A program made the position numbers and the translations under genes. DNA of 64,000 bases from CAYWMD01 sp964458575 (GTDB taxonomy: Bacteria > Verrucomicrobiota > Verrucomicrobiia > Limisphaerales > JADLHS01), in contig CAYWMD010000003.1 of NCBI GenBank assembly GCA_964458575.1, positions 124,001 to 188,000 on the forward strand, given 5' to 3'. Below are positions 14,271 through 24,966 of this stretch, piece after piece (the first letter of the stretch is position 1; the number at the start of each line of letters is the position of its first letter). The notes below the pieces were generated by a model. It searched no databases, was not told the origin of the DNA, and saw only the letters and a program-made list of their open reading frames with translations.

Positions 14271-17123
14271 CTACTGCGTTCGCGCCCGATAAAACCGCAT
14301 TGCGTTGGTCGCCTTCGAGTCCGTCACCTGCATCCATGCGCCAGTGCTCGAAAGTGTCTGCACCGTTTTCCAAACGACGGGCGGGGCAAGATTGGTTGCC
14401 TGTTCGACCACGTAAGTCACACCCGCTTGACCCGGAAACGACAGCCGAAAAGTGGTGTTGCTCAATCCTCCGACGCTCAATTCCGGCGACTCCAGCGGCA
14501 CGACGTGAACCAGCAAGTTGGTGGAGACGCCGGCGGGATTATCCGCGTTGAACGCGGTGAACGTGACGTTGTAATCCCCTGCGTTGGTCCATTGATGCAA
14601 AGTGAAATAGCTCAAGTTCGTGTAGGTCGGCCCATCACCAAAGGACCATTCCAATCGCGAGGCGCTGCCGCTGATCTCGCCCGTGAGCGGCAAATAACCA
14701 TAGGCCGCGACTTCCGGATACGCGGCGGTGAGATTGACCGACAATGGCCCGGTGGGAGCGGCTCCCCAAACTTCATCGCAACCCATGGAAGGCGGACTGG
14801 CCCAGGGTTCGCCGTCGAGGTCCGTGCCCGCGACGTAAAGCGAACTGCCCATGCCCCGGCAGGGCGACGTCACCGCGAGATGATAGCTGTCCACCAACTG
14901 CGGATCGTCCGAAATGTTTCCGAGACCAATGGGAATAGGTGTTGAACAAGTGTAACCTGCGCGATTATTGGGATCGAAGTTCGGAATGGCGGGCGCTTGA
15001 TTGAGATAAACAATACAATTTGTCAACGGTGCGCCTAAGGAAAGCCCCCCATAGGCGATGCCCGCTGAATTTCTTGTCACCGTGCAGTTCACAACAGAAC
15101 TAAGATTGTCCCCTCCACCTCCAGCTGATCCGGCATAGTTCTCCGTTAAGATGCAATTTCTGATCCGTCCGTCGGACACTCCCCCGCCGTAATTACCCAC
15201 ACGATTGCGAGTAACCCGGCAGTTCACCAAATAACTGCCGTAAGCACCGCCACCGCTAGAGCTGGCAAAATTCCCAATTAACAAACAATCACTCAGCAAG
15301 CATTTGATTGCCCCGCCACCTGAAAAGCCAGCTTGACAGTTTGTGATGACGCAGTTAGCCAACACCGCGTTAGTGGAAGTGCCTTGCACACCACCGCCAA
15401 AAGAGTCACCGCTGGTTGTTGCGCCATCCCGCAGTGTGAATCCGCTCAAACCAGCATCGTCCGTCAGCCAAGCGCACCGTACCGCCGCAGGGCCATTCGT
15501 CGTTGCCGGATCCCACTGCCCTTGAATGATGGTTGCATTGGGACCGTTCACACTGGTCACGAGGATGGGCTTGTCGAGCACCACGCGATTGGTAAGCCCG
15601 GCAGCCTTCACTTTGCCACCGGAAGCATAAACGCCGTTCGTTACCAACACGACATCGGTCAAACCGGCCACCTCGATGGCGCCCTGAATCGTTGCCGCCG
15701 CCGTAGCCCAATTCGTATAGGGTGACGCCGGAGCGCTCAACGCATCCACGCAGTGAATATTAACCTGCGCAACTGTGCTGGTGGCCATGCCAACGGCGTT
15801 GCTGGCCACAACTTGATAGGAACCGGCATCGCCCAAGCCGAAATTGCTGATAAGCACGCTCGCGCTGTCCGTACCGCCATAGTGGGCATCGTCTTCGAGC
15901 GGCAAGCCGTCCTTGGTCCAGAAAAAGTAGAAAGGTTCCTGGCCGGCCGCAGCGGCAGTCATTCTGACCTGTCCGGTGCCGGTTGCCGGCTTGGGCTTCG
16001 GTTGCACGATGATGAAAGGATCAGGATACCACTCGTCACACCCAATCGAGGGTGGATTGGTCCAAGTCTGTCCATCTACGTCTGCGATGGCAGCGTAAAG
16101 CGAGTTGCCTGCGCCGCGGCAGGGAGAGGTGGCGGCCAAATGAATGCCGTCCGATAGCAACTGCGGATCCGCCGAGATATTTCCGGTTCCCGATGGCAAC
16201 GGGAAGGTGCAACAATAGGAAAGGGTGTTACCAAGCGCAGAATAATTGTTGATACTAGACGATGCTCGGTTGTTCCAAATGATGCAATTGCGTATGACGT
16301 ATTGGATACCGTCCAGCCCAGCGGATCCACCAGAAGCCGAGTTTTCGGCCACCGTGCAGTTGGCAAACCTGTGTTGGAATGAAAGCCCGCTAACTCCACC
16401 ACCGGAGCCCGCAGCTGAGTTCCGTACGATAGCGCAATTCCAAGCATTGGGCCCGCTCAATCCCCCGCCAAAAAGAGCCGAGTTGCGGACTACGTAGCAA
16501 TTAAACAGCGTACTCTGCGACGCGCCGCCACCAGAGGTCGCTGAATTTTCCTTGATCGTGCAGTTTTTGAGCGTACCGGAATAAGCACCGCCACCCGAAG
16601 ACTTGGCTGTGTTCCCCATTATGACGCAGTTCGTCACGATAGCATTTGTTGAAAGTCCCCACACCCCGCCGCCATTCTGAATGGTCGAATCGCCGTTCGT
16701 ACGAGTCGCGCCGCCTTGAATTGTAAACCCGCTCAAGATGGTGCCGTTGGTCAACCAGGCGCATCTCACGGCGGCTGGGCCCGTGACCGCAACTGGATCC
16801 CATTGACCTTGGATGGTTGTCGTAGTGGGCCCGTTGACGCTGCGAACCGTAAGGGCTTTGTCCAGCGCCACGCGATTGGTCAAGTCGCCCGCCATGACCT
16901 TGCCGCCCGAAGAGTAAATTCCATTCGTCACCCAGATGACATCCCCGGCAGACGCCGCATCAATCGCCGCTTGAATGTTAGTCGCCGCGTCGGGCCAACT
17001 GGTGAAGGGCGAAACGTGGCCGCCGGTCAGCGAGACATACCGATCAACGGCATGGCAGAGCGGGCCAGGTAAAAGCAGTACAGCCGAGAAGAGTGTGATG
17101 CTGATCGTCCTTTTTCGATTCAT
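14271..17123 (-). CDS. Secreted right-handed beta-helix protein with Ig-like and PKD domains
   Basis: This is a 950-residue protein starting at ATG 17123-17121 with a signal peptide (MNRKRTISITLFSAVLLLPG, cleavage likely after CHA at residue 25). It contains two homologous modules. Each begins with YVSLTGG or CVDALSA, continues with a WxxAATxIQxAI...VTNGxYxSGGKV motif, then VNGP..T.IQGQWDP, then many short beta-helix rungs with NC.(I/V)..N (for example GGGAYSGTLKNCTI). An Ig-like domain (AGQEPFYFFWTKDGLPLEDD...GSYQVVASNAVG) separates them. A PKD-like domain (LEWSFGDGPTYTN) and a C-terminal FYRAR tail typical of Verrucomicrobial secreted proteins follow. The family suggests polysaccharide binding or surface location. 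No catalytic residues are recognised. Confidence 0.85.
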   Translation of the reverse strand: MNRKRTISITLFSAVLLLPGPLCHAVDRYVSLTGGHVSPFTSWPDAATNIQAAIDAASAGDVIWVTNGIYSSGGKVMAGDLTNRVALDKALTVRSVNGPTTTTIQGQWDPVAVTGPAAVRCAWLTNGTILSGFTIQGGATRTNGDSTIQNGGGVWGLSTNAIVTNCVIMGNTAKSSGGGAYSGTLKNCTIKENSATSGGGASQSTLFNCYVVRNSALFGGGLSGPNAWNCAIVRNSAAGSGGGVSGLSFQHRFANCTVAENSASGGSAGLDGIQYVIRNCIIWNNRASSSINNYSALGNTLSYCCTFPLPSGTGNISADPQLLSDGIHLAATSPCRGAGNSLYAAIADVDGQTWTNPPSIGCDEWYPDPFIIVQPKPKPATGTGQVRMTAAAAGQEPFYFFWTKDGLPLEDDAHYGGTDSASVLISNFGLGDAGSYQVVASNAVGMATSTVAQVNIHCVDALSAPASPYTNWATAAATIQGAIEVAGLTDVVLVTNGVYASGGKVKAAGLTNRVVLDKPILVTSVNGPNATIIQGQWDPATTNGPAAVRCAWLTDDAGLSGFTLRDGATTSGDSFGGGVQGTSTNAVLANCVITNCQAGFSGGGAIKCLLSDCLLIGNFASSSGGGAYGSYLVNCRVTRNRVGNYGGGVSDGRIRNCILTENYAGSAGGGGDNLSSVVNCTVTRNSAGIAYGGLSLGAPLTNCIVYLNQAPAIPNFDPNNRAGYTCSTPIPIGLGNISDDPQLVDSYHLAVTSPCRGMGSSLYVAGTDLDGEPWASPPSMGCDEVWGAAPTGPLSVNLTAAYPEVAAYGYLPLTGEISGSASRLEWSFGDGPTYTNLSYFTLHQWTNAGDYNVTFTAFNADNPAGVSTNLLVHVVPLESPELSVGGLSNTTFRLSFPGQAGVTYVVEQATNLAPPVVWKTVQTLSSTGAWMQVTDSKATNAMRFYRARTQ

Positions 17124-17238
17124 AAACCTGAATCCAATTCTTGTGTGTTTTGATACCTGAATGGGCGGCATCAGGCAAGGAATATCTCCCATCAAAGCGC
17201 AACGGATGCAAGCGAAATTAAAGTATGCTTTATAGCGG

Positions 17239-17490
17239 GTGCGGCGGCTTCCTGTTTGGGTAGCGGGCGTGCCGGCCAGACCGAAACATCGTCTGATTTT
17301 GGGCCAGACCATCCGTCGCCACCGCCAACGCGCGGGCTTCAGTCAGGAAAAACTGGCTGAAAAAGCGGAACTCTCGACCGTCTTCATCAATCGCGTCGAG
17401 GCCGGCAAGGAGAACATCTCGGTGGACGCCCTCCAGCGCATTGCCAAAAGCCTGGGAACTTCGATGGGCGAACTGTTTGAGGGGGTTTGA
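17239..17490 (+). CDS. Small XRE-family helix-turn-helix regulator
   Basis: This is an 83-residue DNA-binding protein with a full XRE/HTH_3 domain: IRRHRQRAGFSQEKLAEKAE, then LSTVFINRVEAGKENISVDA, then LQRIAKSLGTSMGELF. The first 18 residues from GTG 17239 look unlike the family and may be non-coding, so a downstream TTG or GTG could be the true start. It is divergent from the beta-helix gene 116 bases away and precedes the PSD1 gene by 193 bases. The small size and lack of a sensor domain suggest a phage- or plasmid-style or antisigma-like regulator. The target is unknown. Confidence 0.8.
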   Translation: MRRLPVWVAGVPARPKHRLILGQTIRRHRQRAGFSQEKLAEKAELSTVFINRVEAGKENISVDALQRIAKSLGTSMGELFEGV

Positions 17491-17683
17491 GCGGTCTCAG
17501 TCACCCGGGCCGCAGCACGGCGACTCTCCCCGCATGCACCAACCCACCCCGGCCCGCTCTCCATTTGATGGGAAAAGGTGGTCCCGCAGGTGCGCGGTCT
17601 TGTGTTTTTGATCCGGAATTCATTTTGGCACACGCTCTAAATCACGTTTCCAACGCGCTGGCGTTTGTGATAATGTCCCTTCG

Positions 17684-20600
17684 GTGACCACCTGTCTTGT
17701 CCGCCACACGGCCGGCGGCGGAACATTCCGCCGCAGGTTAGCCGTGTCCCTGTTTGGCTGGTTGTGTGTGTGGCAGGTCTTTGGCTTGGACAGCGACAAG
17801 GTGGATTTCAATCTCCAGGTCCGCCCGCTGCTCTCGGACCGATGTTTCAAATGTCACGGGCCTGACGAACAGGCGCGCAAGGGCAAGCTCCGGCTGGACA
17901 CCCAGGACGACGCCTGGAAGGAACTCGACAACGATACGGCCATCATCAAACCCGGCCATCCCGACAAAAGCGAGTTGATCCGGCGCATTCTTGCCACGGA
18001 CGAGGACGACCTGATGCCGCCGCCGAAGTCGAAGCTCAAGCTCTCGTCCACGGAAAAGGAACTGTTGAAACGCTGGGTCGCCGAAGGGGCAGAGTACAAG
18101 TCCCATTGGTCGTTCGTCCCCGTGGGCTCAGTCACCCCGCCAACGCCCCAAAACCAAAAGTGGGTACGCAATCCGATAGACTCATTTGTGCTATCCCGCC
18201 TCGAAAAGGAAAACCTTCAGCCTGCGCCCGAAGCGTCGCGGGAAACTCTGATTCGCCGCCTGGCGCTGGACCTCACGGGCTTGCCGCCCACGATTGCGGA
18301 GATTGATGCGTTTCTGGCCGACCAATCGCCGGACGCTTACGCGCGGGTCGTGGAAAAATATCTGGCCTCGCCGCATTACGGCGAACGCATGGCCATGGAC
18401 TGGATGGATCTCGCGCGTTACGCCGATACTTACGGCTACCAGACCGACGTGGAACGCGACCTGTTTCCGTGGCGCGATTGGGTCATCCGCGCCTTCAACG
18501 AGAATCTGCCTTACGACCAGTTCATTCTTTGGCAGCTCGCCGGCGATTTGCTGCCGAACGCCACGCGCGAACAACGCCTGGCCACCGCGTTCAACCGGTT
18601 GCATCGTCAGACCAACGAAGGCGGCAGCATCGAGGAGGAATTCCGCACCGAATACGTCGCCGACCGCGTGAACACCGTCGGCACGGCGATGCTGGGTTTG
18701 ACCTTCGAGTGTGCGCGCTGTCACGACCACAAATACGACCCGATCAAGCAGCGCGATTATTATTCGCTGTTCGCGTTCTTCAACAGCATTGACGAATCGG
18801 GGCTTTACTCGCACTTCACCCGCGCCACGCCCACGCCGACGCTGTTGCTGTGGCCGGAGGAAAAGGCACGCGCGATGGCGCAAATCAAATTGCGCCGGGC
18901 GCTGGCGGAGGAGCGTCTGTCCGACGTGGCGCGCGAATCGGATCGTGCCTTTCGCAAGTGGCTGAAGTCCGACGACACCGTGCAAATGCCGCGGCCACTC
19001 GCGCGGTTTCCATTTGATACGGTCACGAACAGTACGACGCCGGACAGCGTGAACGCCACGAATTTTGCGAAGCTGGTGGATGGGCCCAAGCTCGTAGCGG
19101 CAGGCATCCTGCCTGCCGTAGAGCCGGGCTTCCAGCCCGGCGGAAAAGGCGCCAGGGATTCAAATCGGACCAAAACTTCCAACGCCGGCCCGGGCGGCAA
19201 GATGCCGTCCTCTACGGCAGGCGGGACGCCCGCCGCTACGAACTTCGCGCTCAAATTCAGCGGCGACAACGAACTCATTTGCGAACGCGTCAAGGAATTC
19301 AAGCGCACCGACCCGTTCTCCTTCAGTCTCTGGTTGAAGCCAACGGAGAATCAAGATCGCGCGGTCATTGTTCACCAATCACGGTCGTGGACGGATGCGG
19401 GCAGCCGGGGCTTCGAGTTGGTGCTGGAGAAAGGCCGGCCGTTCTTTGGCTTGATTCACTTCTGGCCCGGCAACGCGGCGGCCGTGCGCGTCAAATCGCC
19501 ACTGCCAGTCAACGAATGGTCGCAGGTGGTCGTGACCTACGACGGTTCGAGTCAGGCCGCCGGGATCCAGCTTTATGTGAATGGTCAGCGCGCAGAAACC
19601 GAAGTCGTTCGGGATTGCCTGACCAAGGACATCATCCACCGTGAAGCCTGGGGTGATGCCGAGGCTGGCAAAATCCCGCTGAAACTCGCGGGCCGCTTTC
19701 GTGACAACGGATTTAAGCATGGGTTGATTGATGATTTTCAGGTGTTCGATGAGTGCCTGACTGAGCTGGAAATCAAGCGATTGGCGCGCGGCACTCCGGG
19801 CCGCAGCGCGAACGATACCGAAAAAACTTTGCAACTCGCATCCTTATCCGCTCTCGATGGTGCTGCGGCCCAGAGTGCCGCGCGCCAATATTTCCTCTCC
19901 CGCCACTACGAACCTTACCGCACCGCCCTCGCAGAAGTGAAAAAACTCCGCGAGCAGGAAAACACTCTCATCAACGACATCCCTGAGATCATGGTCATGG
20001 ATGAAATGCCGCAACCGCGCTCGGCATTTTTCCTCAAACGCGGCGCATACGACGCTCCGGGCGAGCAGGTCCAACGCGACACGCCCGCCGCCATTCTCCC
20101 TTTTCCCGCTGACCAGCCCCGCAATCGCCTTGGCCTCGCACGCTGGATGATTGATCGCAAGAATCCGCTCACGGCCCGCGTGGTGGTGAACCGCATCTGG
20201 CGAATGCACTTCGGACGCGGGATCGTTACCACGCAGGAAAATTTTGGCAGTCAGGGCCGGTTGCCGTCGCATCCGGAATTGTTGGACTGGCTCGCGGGCT
20301 GGTTTATGGATCACGGTTGGGACGTGAAGGCGTTGCATCGTTTGATCGTCGCGTCGGCCACCTATCGGCAATCATCGCAAGCATCGCGCGAAGTTGTCGA
20401 ACGCGATCCCGACAATACGTTGCTCGCGCACGGGCCGAAGCATCGCCTGCTGGCTGAACAAATTCGCGACGGGGCGCTCGCCGCCAGCGGATTGTTGAAT
20501 CCAACCCTCGGCGGTCCGAGCGTGAAGCCCTATCAGCCCGCCGGACTTTGGGAAGAGTCCGGCACCGGCAAGACCTACAAGCAGGACCACGGCGACAAGT

Positions 20601-21061
20601 TGTATCGCCGCAGTCTGTACACCTTCTGGCGTCGCACGGCGCCACCGCCCACGATGCTGACGTTCGACGCCACGACGCGCGAAGTCTGCACTGCCAAGCG
20701 CGAAACCACGGGCACGCCGTTGCAGGCGCTCGTGCTGTTGAACGACCCGCAATTTGTCGAAGCCGCGCGAGTGTTGGGGGAGAAATTGCTGAAGGAATCG
20801 CCGGGAGACTTGGACGCGCGCATCCACATAGCGTTTCGTTCGCTGACGGGCCGCGCGCCGGATGAAAAGGAAATCGCCGTGCTGCGCCGGTTGTTCGAGG
20901 AGCAAAAAACATTTTACGCGAAGAACGACAACGACGCGAAAGCACTTCTCGCGACCGGCGAATCGAAGTGGGACAAAACTTTGCCGAAAGCCGAATTCGC
21001 CGCGACCACGATGCTGGTCAGCGCGATTATGAATTTCGACGAGTTTGTCATGGAGCGATGA
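17684..21061 (+). CDS. Planctomycete-type cytochrome / DUF1549 / LamG / DUF1553 protein (PSD1 family)
   Basis: This 1125-residue exported protein starts at GTG 17684; a start at GTG 17744 would place the hydrophobic segment nearer the N-terminus. After the signal (LFGWLCVWQVFGL) comes a PSCyt1 domain with heme motif CFKCH, PSCyt2/DUF1549 (NPIDSFVLSRLEKENLQPAP ... ECARCHDHKYDP, a second CxxCH), a LamG/concanavalin-like domain (about residues 520-680), and PSD1/DUF1553 (LARWMIDRKNPLTARVVVNR ... GWDVKALHRLIVASATYRQS). Such proteins are paired with DUF1501 proteins throughout Planctomycetes and Verrucomicrobia, and the DUF1501 partner follows here. The pair is thought to act in degradation of complex, often sulfated, polysaccharides; the reaction is not proven. 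Residues about 471-519 are a translated palindromic repeat. Confidence 0.9.
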   Translation: MTTCLVRHTAGGGTFRRRLAVSLFGWLCVWQVFGLDSDKVDFNLQVRPLLSDRCFKCHGPDEQARKGKLRLDTQDDAWKELDNDTAIIKPGHPDKSELIRRILATDEDDLMPPPKSKLKLSSTEKELLKRWVAEGAEYKSHWSFVPVGSVTPPTPQNQKWVRNPIDSFVLSRLEKENLQPAPEASRETLIRRLALDLTGLPPTIAEIDAFLADQSPDAYARVVEKYLASPHYGERMAMDWMDLARYADTYGYQTDVERDLFPWRDWVIRAFNENLPYDQFILWQLAGDLLPNATREQRLATAFNRLHRQTNEGGSIEEEFRTEYVADRVNTVGTAMLGLTFECARCHDHKYDPIKQRDYYSLFAFFNSIDESGLYSHFTRATPTPTLLLWPEEKARAMAQIKLRRALAEERLSDVARESDRAFRKWLKSDDTVQMPRPLARFPFDTVTNSTTPDSVNATNFAKLVDGPKLVAAGILPAVEPGFQPGGKGARDSNRTKTSNAGPGGKMPSSTAGGTPAATNFALKFSGDNELICERVKEFKRTDPFSFSLWLKPTENQDRAVIVHQSRSWTDAGSRGFELVLEKGRPFFGLIHFWPGNAAAVRVKSPLPVNEWSQVVVTYDGSSQAAGIQLYVNGQRAETEVVRDCLTKDIIHREAWGDAEAGKIPLKLAGRFRDNGFKHGLIDDFQVFDECLTELEIKRLARGTPGRSANDTEKTLQLASLSALDGAAAQSAARQYFLSRHYEPYRTALAEVKKLREQENTLINDIPEIMVMDEMPQPRSAFFLKRGAYDAPGEQVQRDTPAAILPFPADQPRNRLGLARWMIDRKNPLTARVVVNRIWRMHFGRGIVTTQENFGSQGRLPSHPELLDWLAGWFMDHGWDVKALHRLIVASATYRQSSQASREVVERDPDNTLLAHGPKHRLLAEQIRDGALAASGLLNPTLGGPSVKPYQPAGLWEESGTGKTYKQDHGDKLYRRSLYTFWRRTAPPPTMLTFDATTREVCTAKRETTGTPLQALVLLNDPQFVEAARVLGEKLLKESPGDLDARIHIAFRSLTGRAPDEKEIAVLRRLFEEQKTFYAKNDNDAKALLATGESKWDKTLPKAEFAATTMLVSAIMNFDEFVMER
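19093..19240. repeat. GTAGCGGCAGGC palindromic element inside the PSD1 gene
   Basis: The element begins CGTAGCGGCAGGCATCCTGC and ends GGACGCCCGCCGCTACG. Its inner halves read CCGTAGAG and CTCTACGG, and its core is GC-rich. It is open in the PSD1 frame and encodes the peptide with VAAGILPAVEPGFQPGG and STAGGTPAAT. The intergenic element at 63820-63988 has the same outer and inner motifs, which supports a mobile repeat that inserted between the DUF1549 and LamG domains without breaking the frame. Confidence 0.88.
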
Positions 21062-21085
21062 ATATGATGCCGATGATATACGATG

Positions 21086-21246
21086 CTCTCACCCTCACCC
21101 CGGCCCTCTCCCTGAGGGAGAGGGAGAATCGTTCGCCGACCAACGCTACCCCGCGTGTCGGTGAAAAGTCCGAAGGACTTACGGCAACTGGGTGCGAACG
21201 ATTGCTGTTCCCTCTCCCAGCGGGAGAGGGTCAGGGTGAGGGAGAA
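21086..21246. repeat. MITE-like element, CTCACCC...GGGTGAG family, copy 1
   Basis: This element of about 160 bases has terminal inverted repeats CTCACCCTCACCCCGGCCCT and GGGAGAGGGTCAGGGTGAGG. Inside each end is a CTCTCCC/GGGAGAG hairpin, and a unique-looking centre lies between. It occupies nearly all the space between the PSD1 stop (21061) and the DUF1501 start (21279). A second copy is at 55985-56141. It has no coding capacity, so it would need help in trans to move. Confidence 0.85.
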
Positions 21247-21278
21247 TGCCACGAACACAAACTAGCGCTCGAACGCCA

Positions 21279-22742
<1,464 letters not shown>

Positions 22743-22852
22743 GTCGTCGATGAAACGCGCCAAGACTTCACAGCTGTCAACCGTGTGACGATTCGGCAAA
22801 TTCTCCCACATGAGATTGACTACCGCCGCGCACTGCGCTTTCTTATGGGGCA

Positions 22853-24193
22853 TTGAACCCCGCTTCTGTTAGCGCCACTGGGCCGAACGTCGCTGCGCGC
22901 GAACGTTTGGTGCTCTGGGTTATCTGGCTCACCTACGGCTCGTTTTATTTCTGCCGGAACAATCTGGGGCTGGCCGTGCCGGGCATCATGGGCGAGTTCG
23001 GCTATACCAAGGCGCAGTTGGGTACGTTGCTAATGGCGCTCAAACTGGCCTACGGCGTGGGCCAGTTCATCAACGGCCAACTGGCGGAGCGTTTCCCGCC
23101 GCGCCGGTTGCTGGCGGTGGGCCTGCTCGCGTCGGCGGGGTTGAACGTGGCGTTCGGCTGGGCCACGGCGCTGTATTTCATGACGTTCATTTGGGCGTGC
23201 AACGGCTACGTGCAGGCGCTCGGCTGGGCGCCGTGCGTGCGCGTGGTGGCAAACTGGTTTCCCGCGACGCGACGCGGCAGCGCCATGGGTATCATCGGCA
23301 CCGGCTATCAAGTGACCGGCGCGCTGACGTTCGTGGTGGCGGGTTGGGCGGCCCAGCGGTTCGGCTGGCGCGGGGCGATGTTCGTGCCGTCGGCGTTGCT
23401 GACGTTGAGCGCGGTGCACATGTGGTTTTTGCTGGAGGAAAAACCCGCAGCTCAAGCGGCGTCGAACGAGAACGCGAGCAAGACCCCCGCGGTAAGAGCG
23501 TCGTTCGGTGAGAATCTCGCCGTGACGCTGACGAATCCTAGTCTTTGGTTTGTGGCGCTCACGTTGGGGTTGTTGGATTCCTGCCGTTACGGGTTCACGG
23601 ATTGGGGCGTGACGCATCTCACGGAAGTCCAGAAGGCCAGCGTCAGCTCCGCCGCCTACAAATACGCGGTGCTGCCCTTTGGCGGGATCGCGGGTGCGTA
23701 TCTGGCTGGGCTGGCCACGGACCGGTGGTTTGGCGGACGGCGCGTGCCGGTCATCGCGGCGTTGCTGGTAGTGCTGGGGTTGCTGGCGTTCTCCTACGAC
23801 ACGGTAATCCGCTGGGGATTCGGTGCGAGCGTGGTGACGTTGTTCCTGATCGGCTTTTGCATCTTCGGGCCGCAGGTGTTGCTGGTTGGAACGCTGCCCA
23901 CGGACCTGGCGCGGGGTGGAACGGCGGCGGCGGCGGCGGGCTTCGTGAATTTCATGGGCTACATGGGCGCGGCGGCGGGCAACAAAGTGACCGGCGAACT
24001 GGCCGAGCATCTGGGCTGGCCCGCAGCGGTGGGTTTCTGGGCTGCTTGCGCGCTGGCCGGGGCCTTCGTCATCATGGGGCTTTGGCGACGGGAACAAGAA
24101 CTTCGAGGGGCATCGAATCCTTCGACCGAGGGTGAATTCACTTCACAACCAAGCCCGATTTCGGCTACATCCTCGCCGCAAGTTTCACCATGA
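22853..24193 (+). CDS. MFS transporter, organophosphate:phosphate antiporter (GlpT/UhpT)-like
   Basis: This 446-residue polytopic protein starts at TTG 22853. Helix 1 contains YGSFYFCRNNLGLAVPGIMG, which matches the Y..FY..R.N...A GlpT/UhpT signature where the arginine binds substrate phosphate. The loop after helix 2 has GQLAERFPPRRLL. The second half contains CRYGFTDWGVTHLTE and GPQVLLVGTLPTDLA, also typical of the OPA family. It overlaps the nucleotidyltransferase gene by 4 bases (ATGA), so the products are translationally coupled. A phosphorylated small molecule or a phosphonate is a plausible substrate. The last 35 residues are low complexity. Confidence 0.82.
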   Translation: MNPASVSATGPNVAARERLVLWVIWLTYGSFYFCRNNLGLAVPGIMGEFGYTKAQLGTLLMALKLAYGVGQFINGQLAERFPPRRLLAVGLLASAGLNVAFGWATALYFMTFIWACNGYVQALGWAPCVRVVANWFPATRRGSAMGIIGTGYQVTGALTFVVAGWAAQRFGWRGAMFVPSALLTLSAVHMWFLLEEKPAAQAASNENASKTPAVRASFGENLAVTLTNPSLWFVALTLGLLDSCRYGFTDWGVTHLTEVQKASVSSAAYKYAVLPFGGIAGAYLAGLATDRWFGGRRVPVIAALLVVLGLLAFSYDTVIRWGFGASVVTLFLIGFCIFGPQVLLVGTLPTDLARGGTAAAAAGFVNFMGYMGAAAGNKVTGELAEHLGWPAAVGFWAACALAGAFVIMGLWRREQELRGASNPSTEGEFTSQPSPISATSSPQVSP

Positions 24194-24945
24194 AAGCCAT
24201 CATCATCGGAGCGGGACGCGGTCGGCGCTTGATGCCCACTACGGCGGACACGCCCAAGTGTTACGCCGAGGTGCAGGGGCGGCGGCTGTTGGATTGGGGG
24301 TTGCGCGCCTTCGCGGCCGCGGGCGTCACGGACTTTTGTTTCATCGGCGGCTACCAGATTGCGAAAGTGCAACGCGATTACCCGCAGTTCACTTTTCGGC
24401 ATAATCAGAATTGGGAACACAACAACATCATGGCCTCGCTGATGCACGCGGAGGATTTGATGGACGACGGATTTGTCTGTTGTTACTCGGACATTTTGTT
24501 CACGAGCGATGTGGTGCAACGCGTGTTGAATCATCCCGGCAACATCGCGTTGAGCGTGGACACGCGCTGGCTCGAACGCTACGTGCATCGCACGCAACAT
24601 CCGCCCGACGACGCCGAGAAAGTCACGGTCCTCAACGGCAGTGTCACACGCGTCCATCGCGGGATCGAACCGCAGGCGGCGCACGGCGAATACACGGGCA
24701 TCGCCAAGTTCACCCCGAAAGGCGCGGCGCAACTCCGCGAGCATTTCCATCAGGCGCGAACGAGTTTCACCGGCAAACCATTTCGTGAAGCGACCGTCTT
24801 CGACAAGGCTTACCTGATCCATCTCCTGCAAGACATGATCGAGTCGGGCGTTCACATGGCCCACGCCGACACACCCGGAAACTACATGGAAGTGGACACG
24901 CAGCAGGATTTCGAACTCGCGCGGCAACATTGGCGCGGCGAGTAA
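24190..24945 (+). CDS. Sugar/choline-phosphate nucleotidyltransferase (NTP_transferase, LicC-like)
   Basis: This is a 251-residue cytosolic nucleotidyltransferase. The N-terminal pyrophosphorylase motif is MKAIIIGAGRGRRLMPTT followed by PKC, with lysine at the position that contacts the nucleotide. The metal-binding Asp lies in CCYSDILF and the second acid in YMEVDTQQDFELA. The short length and the WEHNNIMASLMHAEDL segment (N..N...SL) match the CTP:phosphocholine cytidylyltransferase group better than glucose-1-phosphate enzymes. It is coupled to the OPA-type transporter by a 4-base overlap, suggesting import of a phosphorylated alcohol or phosphonate followed by CMP activation. Substrate is inferred only. 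Confidence 0.8.
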   Translation: MKAIIIGAGRGRRLMPTTADTPKCYAEVQGRRLLDWGLRAFAAAGVTDFCFIGGYQIAKVQRDYPQFTFRHNQNWEHNNIMASLMHAEDLMDDGFVCCYSDILFTSDVVQRVLNHPGNIALSVDTRWLERYVHRTQHPPDDAEKVTVLNGSVTRVHRGIEPQAAHGEYTGIAKFTPKGAAQLREHFHQARTSFTGKPFREATVFDKAYLIHLLQDMIESGVHMAHADTPGNYMEVDTQQDFELARQHWRGE

Positions 24946-24966
24946 ACACAGAACTTCCGAGGCGCC

